Below are positions 33,594 through 38,910 of a stretch of 38,910 bases of DNA, piece by piece. Location: positions 1 through 38,910 of the forward strand of contig JAHFSF010000005.1 of the NCBI GenBank assembly GCA_023265875.1. The letters are read 5' to 3'. Positions within the stretch are counted from its first letter, which is position 1, and each line of letters opens with the position of its first letter. The DNA comes from Gammaproteobacteria bacterium (lineage in GTDB: Bacteria; Pseudomonadota; Gammaproteobacteria; Steroidobacterales; Steroidobacteraceae). The position numbers and the translations under genes were made by a program. The notes under the pieces were generated by a model. The model was given only the letters and a program-made list of their open reading frames with translations. It was not told where the DNA came from and ran no database searches.

Positions 33594-33697
33594 TCAGGGC
33601 CTGGTGTAAGTCAACCAGACGCCCTCGGTGTCGCCGTTTTCCAGCTGCGCCTCCAGATCGGCGAATTGCCAGCCGTCCTTTTAAATTCAATCTTCAT
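33594..33697 (-). pseudogene. Small frameshifted ORF between yidC and mnmE
   Basis: An ATG at 33697 has an excellent ribosome binding site (GGGAGG seven bases upstream). The zero frame reads MKIEFKRTAGNSPIWR and stops at 33611-33613. Shifting by one base after about codon 7 (in TTTAAAAGG) gives a much more protein-like continuation, DGWQFADLEAQLENGDTEG followed by VWLTYTRP, stopping at 33594-33596. The combination would be a compact small protein of about 34 residues. I therefore read it as a small gene broken by a single-base frameshift or a sequencing error in the A-run. I do not recognise the family. It could also be a coincidence, since the segment is short. It occupies most of the 149-base gap between mnmE and yidC. 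Confidence 0.4.
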
Positions 33698-33718
33698 GGC
33701 ATTGCCTCCCGGGTGATT

Positions 33719-35419
33719 TCAGCTTGAGCGGCGCTTCTTGTCCTCGGCCTCGACCACGCGGTTGATTTTCCACTGCTGTGCGATCGACAACGCGGTGTTG
33801 GTCAGCCAGTACAGCACGAGGCCGGACGGGAACCACATGAACATCGCCGTCATGACGACCGGCATGAATGCAAACACCTTCGCCTGCACCGGATCTGGTG
33901 GCGTCGGGTTCAGCTTGAACTGCAGGAACATCGCCCCGCCCATCAGGATCGGCAGCACGAAGTACGGATCGCGCGCGGACAGGTCCTGGATCCAGCCCAT
34001 GAACGGCGCCTGGCGCATCTCGACGCTCTCCAGCAGCACCCAGTAGAAAGCCAGAAAGAACGGGATCTGCACGACGACTGGCAGGCACCCGGCCACCGGA
34101 TTGATCTTTTCACGCTTGTACAGCTCCATCATCGCCCGGGCCTGTCCTTCGCGATCGTCCTTGTAGCGCTCCTGAATGGCCTTGAGCCGCGGCGCGACGG
34201 TGCGCATCTTCGCCATCGAGCGGCCGCTCGTTTCAGCCAGCTTGTAGAACACCGCCTTGATCAGGATGGTCACCAAAATAATGGTCCAGCCCCAATTGCC
34301 GACCACGCCGTGGACTTTCGACAGGATCCAGAACAGCGGCTGGGCAAGGATCGTCAGCTTGCCGTAGTCGGCCGTGAGCTCGAGCTTCGGCCCCGCCGCC
34401 TGCAGTTGCTTCTGCAGTTTCGGCCCGATGAAGAGCGACTCGCTGAATTCTGCGCTGCCACCCGCCGGCACGACCTGGCCGGGCCCGACCACGCGCAACA
34501 GGAAATCCCGGTCCTTAACGCGCAATTCGTATTGCCAGGCCTGCCCGGCCGTCGGCACGATCGCGGATACGAAATGGTGCTGCATTGCCGCGACCCACCC
34601 GTTCGTCACCGTCTTCGACAGCGCCTGGTCTTCCTTGTCCTTGACATTGAGCTTCTTGTAGCTCTCGCCGTCATAGATGGCCGGCCCGCGGAAGGCGTAG
34701 GTTTCGACATTGAACATCGAGCGCTTCTGCTCCTCCCAGTGCCGCAGGAACTGCGCATAGGAAGCGAGCCGAACCGGCTCTGCGCCCGCGTTCGTCACGC
34801 GATAACGGATATCGACCGCATAGTTCCCGCGGTGGAATCCATACGTCTTCACGACCGCGAGCCCCGCGGCATCCGACCAGCGCAGTGGGACCTGCAGTTC
34901 GTCGGCGCCCGCAGCAAGGCGGTACACCGTGCCGCTGGCGCTGAATTGCGCCTTGTGGTTCGGCTCGGCGCGTCCTGCCTCCCCGCTCGTCAGGCCCGAC
35001 TGGAACAGAAACAGCGCGTCCTCCGACTCCGCATCCAGCAGCCGTACCGGTATCGTCGGATCGTCCTTCTGCCGCGGGTATTGCGGCAGTTCCGCGCGCA
35101 CGATGTCGCCACCCGCCAGGCTGAGGTCCAGGTCCAGCACGTCGGTCGTGACATGGACCCGGTCCGCGCCGGCGGTGATGTCATTCGGGGCTGGCAGCGG
35201 TCCTGCTGCCGCAGGCGCCGCCTGTCCGGTAACGCTCGGCAGTTCGTCAGCCAGGACTTCGCTGGCCGGCGGGGTGCTTTGCCCCGGGGCCGCGGGCGCG
35301 GCCGGCGCCGCCGTCGTCACCGGAGCCCCCGGCGTGCCGTAATCCTTCATCCACGCATCCACGTTGAGCCACAGCAGAAGCAGCAGGCCGACCCACAGGA
35401 ATATGCGCTGCTGGTCCAT
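33719..35419 (-). CDS. yidC: Membrane protein insertase YidC
   Basis: A 566-residue Gram-negative YidC, which inserts and folds inner-membrane proteins alone or with SecYEG. It begins [18 protein letters not shown] (first transmembrane helix) and has an Ala/Pro-rich linker. A large periplasmic beta-supersandwich domain follows (about 70-330, including VKTYGFHRGNYAVDIRYRV). The conserved five-helix core opens with the NWGWTIILVTILIKAVFYKL helix, followed by the cytosolic coiled-coil hairpin (MAKMRTVAPRLKAIQERYKDD), GCLPVVVQIPFFLAFYWVL, and a basic tail KKRRSS. Start 35419 was chosen because it matches the family N-terminus and abuts the yidD stop (TGATG, one base shared). A longer frame upstream is yidD/rnpA DNA read in another frame. 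Confidence 0.97.
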   Translation of the reverse strand: MDQQRIFLWVGLLLLLWLNVDAWMKDYGTPGAPVTTAAPAAPAAPGQSTPPASEVLADELPSVTGQAAPAAAGPLPAPNDITAGADRVHVTTDVLDLDLSLAGGDIVRAELPQYPRQKDDPTIPVRLLDAESEDALFLFQSGLTSGEAGRAEPNHKAQFSASGTVYRLAAGADELQVPLRWSDAAGLAVVKTYGFHRGNYAVDIRYRVTNAGAEPVRLASYAQFLRHWEEQKRSMFNVETYAFRGPAIYDGESYKKLNVKDKEDQALSKTVTNGWVAAMQHHFVSAIVPTAGQAWQYELRVKDRDFLLRVVGPGQVVPAGGSAEFSESLFIGPKLQKQLQAAGPKLELTADYGKLTILAQPLFWILSKVHGVVGNWGWTIILVTILIKAVFYKLAETSGRSMAKMRTVAPRLKAIQERYKDDREGQARAMMELYKREKINPVAGCLPVVVQIPFFLAFYWVLLESVEMRQAPFMGWIQDLSARDPYFVLPILMGGAMFLQFKLNPTPPDPVQAKVFAFMPVVMTAMFMWFPSGLVLYWLTNTALSIAQQWKINRVVEAEDKKRRSS

Positions 35420-35640
35420 CAGCCGCGCCTGGCCGGCACCGGGTCGTAACCGTCCCCGCCCCACGGGTGGCAGCGGCAAACGCGCCCGACGGACATCCAG
35501 CCACCGCGCCAAGCGCCGTGTATTTCGATCGCCTCGAGCGCATAGGCCGAACAGCTCGGCTGGTAACGACAATTGCTGCCGAGCAGCGGGCTCAGCAGCC
35601 AGCGATAGAGCCGGATCAGCAACTGCAGAAGTGATTTCAT
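35419..35640 (-). CDS. yidD: Membrane protein insertion efficiency factor YidD
   Basis: A 73-residue YidD, a small inner-membrane-associated protein that helps YidC-dependent insertion. Family motifs are clear: an amphipathic N-terminal helix ([18 protein letters not shown]), then [16 protein letters not shown] and [15 protein letters not shown], with the conserved Cys residues and HPW. It lies between rnpA and yidC, overlapping rnpA by ATGA and yidC by a single base, exactly the usual arrangement. The chain of overlaps implies one transcript and coupled translation. Confidence 0.96.
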   Translation of the reverse strand: MKSLLQLLIRLYRWLLSPLLGSNCRYQPSCSAYALEAIEIHGAWRGGWMSVGRVCRCHPWGGDGYDPVPARRG

Positions 35641-35972
35641 TGCGGGCCCGGAATTTCCTGCCAGAGGCGCCCGAGGCTCGTGAAAATTTCCGCGTTGCTC
35701 GCAAGCCCCGCGCCGGCACGCGCCGTCACCAAGATATCTACCGCGGGCATCTCCGCGCGGCGCAGCCGGAATGATTCGCGGATCAGCCGGCGCACGCGAT
35801 TTCGCTTGACCGCGTTGCCCGCGGCCCGCTTGCTGACGGCCATGCCGAGGCGAGGCCCGGCGCCGGCGTTACCAATCCATTGCAGCATGAAGAAGTCGTC
35901 CGCGCGGCGGTCACGGCTGCTGCGCGTCCGCGCAAACTCGGCAGCGGAACAGAGTTTTTGCGGGCCCCGCAA
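35637..35972 (-). CDS. rnpA: Ribonuclease P protein component
   Basis: A 111-residue RnpA, the protein subunit that with the M1 RNA removes 5' leaders from pre-tRNAs. The family signature is [22 protein letters not shown], with the RNR-type basic helix, preceded by [11 protein letters not shown]. The C-terminal half ends [26 protein letters not shown]. The start is uncertain. The only standard codon in the right region is TTG at 35972, which gives [13 protein letters not shown], matching the usual ELRLLTPSEF-type beginning. No clear ribosome binding site precedes it, and the frame stays open upstream towards rpmH, so a few more residues from a rarer start are possible. It lies 29 bases after rpmH and overlaps yidD by ATGA. 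Confidence 0.93.
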   Translation of the reverse strand: MRGPQKLCSAAEFARTRSSRDRRADDFFMLQWIGNAGAGPRLGMAVSKRAAGNAVKRNRVRRLIRESFRLRRAEMPAVDILVTARAGAGLASNAEIFTSLGRLWQEIPGPQ

Positions 35973-36001
35973 TTGGTAGCGTCGTGTCGTAGGCTCACTC
36001 G

Positions 36002-36148
36002 TCAGCGGGCTTCAGTAACCGCAAGCCGCCGGCGGCCCTTGGCGCGGCGGCGCTTCAGGACCTGGCGGCCTTTTTTCGTCGCCATGCGGGCCCGAAATCC
36101 GTGGGTGCGCTTGCGCTTGATCTTGCTCGGCTGGTAGGTGCGCTTCAT
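36002..36148 (-). CDS. rpmH: 50S ribosomal protein L34
   Basis: A 48-residue, very basic ribosomal protein L34. The sequence [14 protein letters not shown] then [16 protein letters not shown] then [12 protein letters not shown] is the standard L34 pattern, two residues longer at the C-terminus than E. coli (46). The start at 36148 is fixed by the invariant MKRT(Y/F)QPS beginning. Earlier in-frame codons are leader DNA. A purine-rich AAGGG precedes it. It is the first gene of the rpmH-rnpA-yidD-yidC-mnmE run and is divergent from dnaA. Confidence 0.98.
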   Translation of the reverse strand: MKRTYQPSKIKRKRTHGFRARMATKKGRQVLKRRRAKGRRRLAVTEAR

Positions 36149-36206
36149 GGCGGCGATCCCAAACCCTTGAAAACTAAAGACCTGCCGTTGTCGGCAAAGG
36201 GCGGCA

Positions 36207-36235
36207 AGGTTACGGAGCCACGCCCCCGCTGTCAA
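36207..36235 (-). promoter_or_regulatory. Probable sigma-70 promoter for rpmH
   Basis: On the minus strand a perfect -35 hexamer TTGACA (36235-36230) is followed after exactly 17 bases by TAACCT (36212-36207), a -10 with three of six consensus bases. The leader to rpmH would be roughly 50-60 bases. It contains a small perfect hairpin, TGCCG-TTGT-CGGCA (36183-36196), between promoter and start codon. A strong -35 with optimal spacing suits a ribosomal protein gene, and the weak -10 keeps this below certain. Confidence 0.55.
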
Positions 36236-36290
36236 CCGCGGGTCGCTCCGTTTCCAGATGTCTTAGTTCACACGGACAACCTCGCGCGGC

Positions 36291-36299
36291 TGTGGATAA
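36291..36299 (-). promoter_or_regulatory. Consensus DnaA box upstream of dnaA
   Basis: TGTGGATAA, the exact reverse complement of the strong DnaA box TTATCCACA, lies 77 bases before the dnaA GTG in the 227-base rpmH-dnaA gap. A single perfect box here is typical of dnaA autoregulation. I found no second consensus box or clear AT-rich unwinding element in this gap, so I do not call it the origin by itself. The rest of the gap holds the rpmH promoter and the dnaA leader. Confidence 0.75.
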
Positions 36300-36375
36300 C
36301 TCTGGCGCGGCTCCGAACGTGACGATAGACTCCCAAGCCTTCCTTCGCCCGACCACCAGACGAGAGGGGTAGCTC

Positions 36376-37698
36376 GTGCAGGGCTCGCTTTGGCACCACT
36401 GTCTGCGCCAATTGGAGGCCGAGGTGCCGGAGCAGCAGTTCAATACCTGGCTGCGCCCGCTGCAGGCGGTCGAACGCGACGGTTCGTTGCTGCTACTGGC
36501 GCCCAATCGCTTTGTCATCACCTGGATCGAGCAGCATCTTTACTCCCGCATCCAGGAGCTCGTCGCGGCGGCCGGCACCGGCCCGGTCTTGCGCGTCACC
36601 CTCGAGGTCGGCTCGCGGCGCGAGGCGCCGCCCCCTCCTGCCACCGCGGGCCACAGCCAGCGGCCACCTACCGTCACGGGGAGCCGCTTCAACCCGGACT
36701 TCACTTTCGCTACCTTCGTTGAGGGCAAGAGCAACCAGCTTGCGCGCGCCGCCGCCGTCCAGGTCGGCGAAAACCCCGGGCGCGCCTATAACCCGCTGTT
36801 CATCTATGGCGGCGTCGGCCTGGGCAAGACCCACCTGATGCAGGCCGCCGGGAACCTGATGCGCGACCGCCGCCCCGTGGCGCGTATCGCCTATGTGCAT
36901 AGCGAGCGCTTTGTCAGCGACATGGTGCGCGCCCTGCAGCACAACGTCATCGCCGAGTTCAAGCAAGCCTACCGCACCCTCGACGCGCTGCTGATCGACG
37001 ATATCCAGTTCTTCGCCGGCAAGGACCGTTCCCAAGAGGAATTTTTCCACACTTTCAACGCCCTGCTTGAAAGCCAGCAGCAGATCATCCTGAGCTGCGA
37101 CCGCTACCCAAAAGAGGTCGCCGGCCTCGAGGAAAGGCTTAAATCCCGCTTCGGCTGGGGCCTGACGGTCGCCATCGAGCCGCCCGAACTGGAAACCTGT
37201 GTCGCCATCCTGATGGCCAAGGCGCAGGCCGCGGGCAGCATCCTCCCGGAAGAGGTCGCGTTCTTCATCGCCAAGCGCATCCGCTCCAATGTTCGCGAGC
37301 TGGAGGGCGCACTCCGCCGCGTGCTGGCAACCGCGCGCTTCACCGGCCGCCCCATTACGCTCGAGTTTGCCCGCGAGGCCCTGCGCGACTTGCTGGCTCT
37401 GCAGGAACGCCAGGTCACCATCGAAAACATCCAGAAAACCGTCGCGGAGTATTACAAGATCCGCCTCGCGGAGCTGCTTTCAAAGCGCCGCAGCCGCTCG
37501 ATCGCCCGTCCGCGTCAGGTGGCAATGGCCCTCGCGCGCGAGCTCACCAGCCACAGCCTCCCAGAAATAGGGGATGCCTTTGGCGGGCGCGATCATACGA
37601 CCGTCATCCACGCCTGTGCTCGCATCCGCAGCTTGCGCGAAAGCGAGCGCCGCACCAGCGAAGATTATCTAAGCCTGTTGAGAATCCTGACCGGTTGA
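36376..37698 (+). CDS. dnaA: Chromosomal replication initiator protein DnaA
   Basis: A 440-residue DnaA, the AAA+ initiator that binds DnaA boxes at oriC and melts the origin. Domain I is at residues 1-80 ([26 protein letters not shown]). A short Pro-rich linker (about 82-100) follows. Domain III starts [15 protein letters not shown], with Walker [10 protein letters not shown] 145-153, Walker B LLIDDIQF around Asp208-Asp209 and SRFGWGLTV. Domain IV ends with the DNA-binding signature [12 protein letters not shown] near residue 415. The linker is shorter than in E. coli (467 residues in total). The start is the GTG at 36376, with GAGAGGGG at 36362-36369. The same gap carries a DnaA box. Confidence 0.98.
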   Translation: MQGSLWHHCLRQLEAEVPEQQFNTWLRPLQAVERDGSLLLLAPNRFVITWIEQHLYSRIQELVAAAGTGPVLRVTLEVGSRREAPPPPATAGHSQRPPTVTGSRFNPDFTFATFVEGKSNQLARAAAVQVGENPGRAYNPLFIYGGVGLGKTHLMQAAGNLMRDRRPVARIAYVHSERFVSDMVRALQHNVIAEFKQAYRTLDALLIDDIQFFAGKDRSQEEFFHTFNALLESQQQIILSCDRYPKEVAGLEERLKSRFGWGLTVAIEPPELETCVAILMAKAQAAGSILPEEVAFFIAKRIRSNVRELEGALRRVLATARFTGRPITLEFAREALRDLLALQERQVTIENIQKTVAEYYKIRLAELLSKRRSRSIARPRQVAMALARELTSHSLPEIGDAFGGRDHTTVIHACARIRSLRESERRTSEDYLSLLRILTG

Positions 37699-37707
37699 TG
37701 TGGATAA
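37699..37707 (-). promoter_or_regulatory. Consensus DnaA box between dnaA and dnaN
   Basis: TGTGGATAA again gives a perfect reverse-complement match to TTATCCACA, directly after the dnaA stop. With the box on the other side of dnaA it brackets the gene with sites in the same orientation. It opens the 207-base dnaA-dnaN gap, where origins or DnaA-controlled dnaN promoters are often found. Confidence 0.75.
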
Positions 37708-37905
37708 TGGGCCGTGTTGTTGTGGGCGGCTTTTGCTCCACAGCGGCTCCACAGGGGAACCAGAAGATGGCGGCAGCTTACGCATGGTCTTGTTGTTCTC
37801 GCAAGTTGCTGCAGACCATCGCTTTTCCGGGCTTTTCCACGGAAAATGCGCGGCCCAATATCTACTACAGTTATCAAGAACCATAAACCAGAACCAGGTG
37901 CACAG
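37708..37905. other. dnaA-dnaN intergenic region, candidate part of oriC
   Basis: Non-coding and visibly less GC-rich than its surroundings, especially 37855-37900 (AATATCTACTACAGTTATC and similar) just before dnaN. It holds a direct repeat CTCCACAG (37736-37743 and 37747-37754), a direct repeat GCTTTTCC (37821-37828 and 37831-37838), and a perfect inverted repeat TTTTCC-AC-GGAAAA (37833-37846). TTTTCCACG within it differs from a DnaA box at two positions. Together with the consensus box at 37699 this suits an origin or a DnaA-regulated dnaN promoter. I cannot tell which, and the number of strong boxes is low for a complete oriC. Confidence 0.45.
37833..37846. repeat. Perfect inverted repeat TTTTCC-AC-GGAAAA
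   Basis: Six-base arms separated by two bases, 59 bases before the dnaN start. It is symmetrical like a protein operator or a site bound by a dimer, and one arm overlaps a degenerate DnaA box. There is no T-run, so it is not a terminator. Its partner protein is unknown. Confidence 0.4.
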
Positions 37906-38910
37906 ATGAAATTCAGTGCTGAACGCGCAGACCTGCTTACTGCACTGCAGTCGGTTATCGGCGTGGTCGAACGCCGCCAGACGATGCCAATCCTGGCAAA
38001 TCTGCTGCTTTCGGCGAAGGATGGGAACTTGCTAATTACCGCGACAGATCTTGAGGTGGAATTAGTCGCTCGCGCACCAGTCAAGTCCGGGGTTGATGGG
38101 AAATTGACGATCCCAGGACGCAAGTTCCTCGATATCTGCCGCTCTTTGCCCGAGGGTATGACTCTGTCTCTTTCTCACGAGGCTGCTAAAGCTACGGTGA
38201 GGGCTGGCCGGAGCCGCTTCGTTCTAGCGACACTGCCCGCGGAAGACTTTCCAGTCATCGATGAGCTGGCCGAACACAAAACCTTGGAACTTTCACAGGC
38301 CGACCTCAGGCGGTTGCTGGACAAAACCCACTTTTCCATGGCGCAGCAGGACGTTCGCTACTACCTGAACGGCATGCTGCTGGAAACGGATGGCAAAATG
38401 TTGCGCACGGTCGCGACTGACGGACACCGTCTGGCGCTGTGTGAAATGGATCTGCCGACCAGCGGTGGCAACCAGCAAGTCATCGTGCCACGCAAGGGCG
38501 TCCTGGAATTGCAGCGCCTGCTAGGCACTGAGGGAACCGTTGCGATCACGATTGGCTCGAATCACGTTAGAGCCCAGATCGGCGATGTTCGACTCACTTC
38601 GAAGCTAATTGACGGCAGGTTCCCGGAATACGGCCGCGTGATTCCGGCCGCGCCGCCGCGGGCGGTAGTCGCCGATCGCGAGACGCTCCGCGCGGCGCTG
38701 CACCGTACGGCGATCCTGGCGAACGAAAAATACCGGGGCATCCGGCTGGCGCTGAAAAGGAATTCGCTGACGCTGCAGGCGCACAACCCGGAGCAGGAGG
38801 AAGCGGAAGAGCAGGTGGAGGTCAAATACCAGGGCGACGAGCTGGAAGTTGGATTCAATGTGACCTACCTGCTGGAGGCGCTGGCGGCGGTGGATGGGGC
38901 CGAGGTGGAA
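37906..38910 (+). CDS. dnaN: DNA polymerase III beta subunit (sliding clamp), 3' end cut by window edge
   Basis: The first 335 residues of the beta clamp (full length is usually about 366-370), read straight to the window end without a stop. The clamp dimer encircles DNA and tethers polymerase III. Recognisable blocks: MKFSAERADLLTALQSVIGVVERRQTMPIL, the ITATDLEVEL strand, FLDICRSLP, FVLATLPAEDFP, HFSMAQQDVRYYLNGMLLE, TVATDGHRLALC and LIDGRFPEYGRVIP, covering domains I and II and most of III. The start at 37906 matches the family beginning. Codon use is mixed. By hand count 25 of the first 60 codons end in A or T, against 9 of the 60 codons starting at 38611, so the first two thirds look less GC-adapted than the rest. 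Confidence 0.97.
   Translation, partial: MKFSAERADLLTALQSVIGVVERRQTMPILANLLLSAKDGNLLITATDLEVELVARAPVKSGVDGKLTIPGRKFLDICRSLPEGMTLSLSHEAAKATVRAGRSRFVLATLPAEDFPVIDELAEHKTLELSQADLRRLLDKTHFSMAQQDVRYYLNGMLLETDGKMLRTVATDGHRLALCEMDLPTSGGNQQVIVPRKGVLELQRLLGTEGTVAITIGSNHVRAQIGDVRLTSKLIDGRFPEYGRVIPAAPPRAVVADRETLRAALHRTAILANEKYRGIRLALKRNSLTLQAHNPEQEEAEEQVEVKYQGDELEVGFNVTYLLEALAAVDGAEVE

Noticed and set aside
33676-33684. TTTAAAAGG as a programmed -1 frameshift site in the small ORF
   Set aside because: The slippery heptamer T TTA AAA is present but not in phase with the ATG frame, so a simple indel or sequencing error is more likely than programmed shifting.

Overview
This is chromosomal DNA from a high-GC gammaproteobacterium, and it includes the replication-origin neighbourhood. 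The right end carries the classic order mnmE-yidC-yidD-rnpA-rpmH (minus strand), then dnaA-dnaN (plus strand). The CopL-like copper protein and the many exported enzymes suggest a Xanthomonadales/Steroidobacterales-type relative, but the species cannot be fixed from this sequence alone. Coding density is very high and ATGA-type start/stop overlaps are common. I saw no tRNA, rRNA, CRISPR array, insertion sequence or prophage gene, and no gene-free stretch reaches 300 bases.

Left part (1-9390): the start of an OppA-type peptide-binding lipoprotein gene is coupled to mnmG, whose product looks internally shortened by about 50 residues. Then come two small exported proteins (adhesin-E-like and a beta-barrel), a glutathione S-transferase, a double-domain GFA/CENP-V protein, three small NTF2-like lipoproteins (one with a probable CTG start), a D-2-hydroxyacid dehydrogenase that appears to be exported, and a phosphate uptake pair (DUF47/PhoU-like plus Pit).

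Middle (9382-15939, minus strand): a copper-handling operon read in the order copL-like, TolC-family lipoprotein, Tat-exported multicopper oxidase of two-domain type, a membrane-anchored cytochrome c fused to an NTF2-like domain, and a CopA-type Cu(I) P1B-ATPase with YHS and heavy-metal-binding N-terminal modules. The logic would be cytoplasmic Cu(I) export, periplasmic oxidation or binding, and possibly outer-membrane export.

Right-middle (15986-31347): a tightly overlapped plus-strand operon encodes a class III aminotransferase, a P5C-dehydrogenase-like aldehyde dehydrogenase, both subunits of a family I CoA-transferase, a second class III (GABA-type) aminotransferase, and a secreted beta-propeller/PHP metallohydrolase. 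Secreted S9 and DmpA-type peptidases, a secreted Xaa-Pro-dipeptidase-like amidohydrolase, an APC amino-acid permease and glucokinase follow. My inference is a peptide-scavenging and amino-acid catabolic island whose acid products are activated to CoA thioesters. The actual substrate is unknown.

Right end (31462-38910): a methyltransferase and then the origin cluster. One consensus DnaA box lies on each side of dnaA. A strong -35 element serves rpmH. A small frameshifted ORF sits between yidC and mnmE. dnaN is cut by the window edge and shows a marked change in codon bias part-way along.
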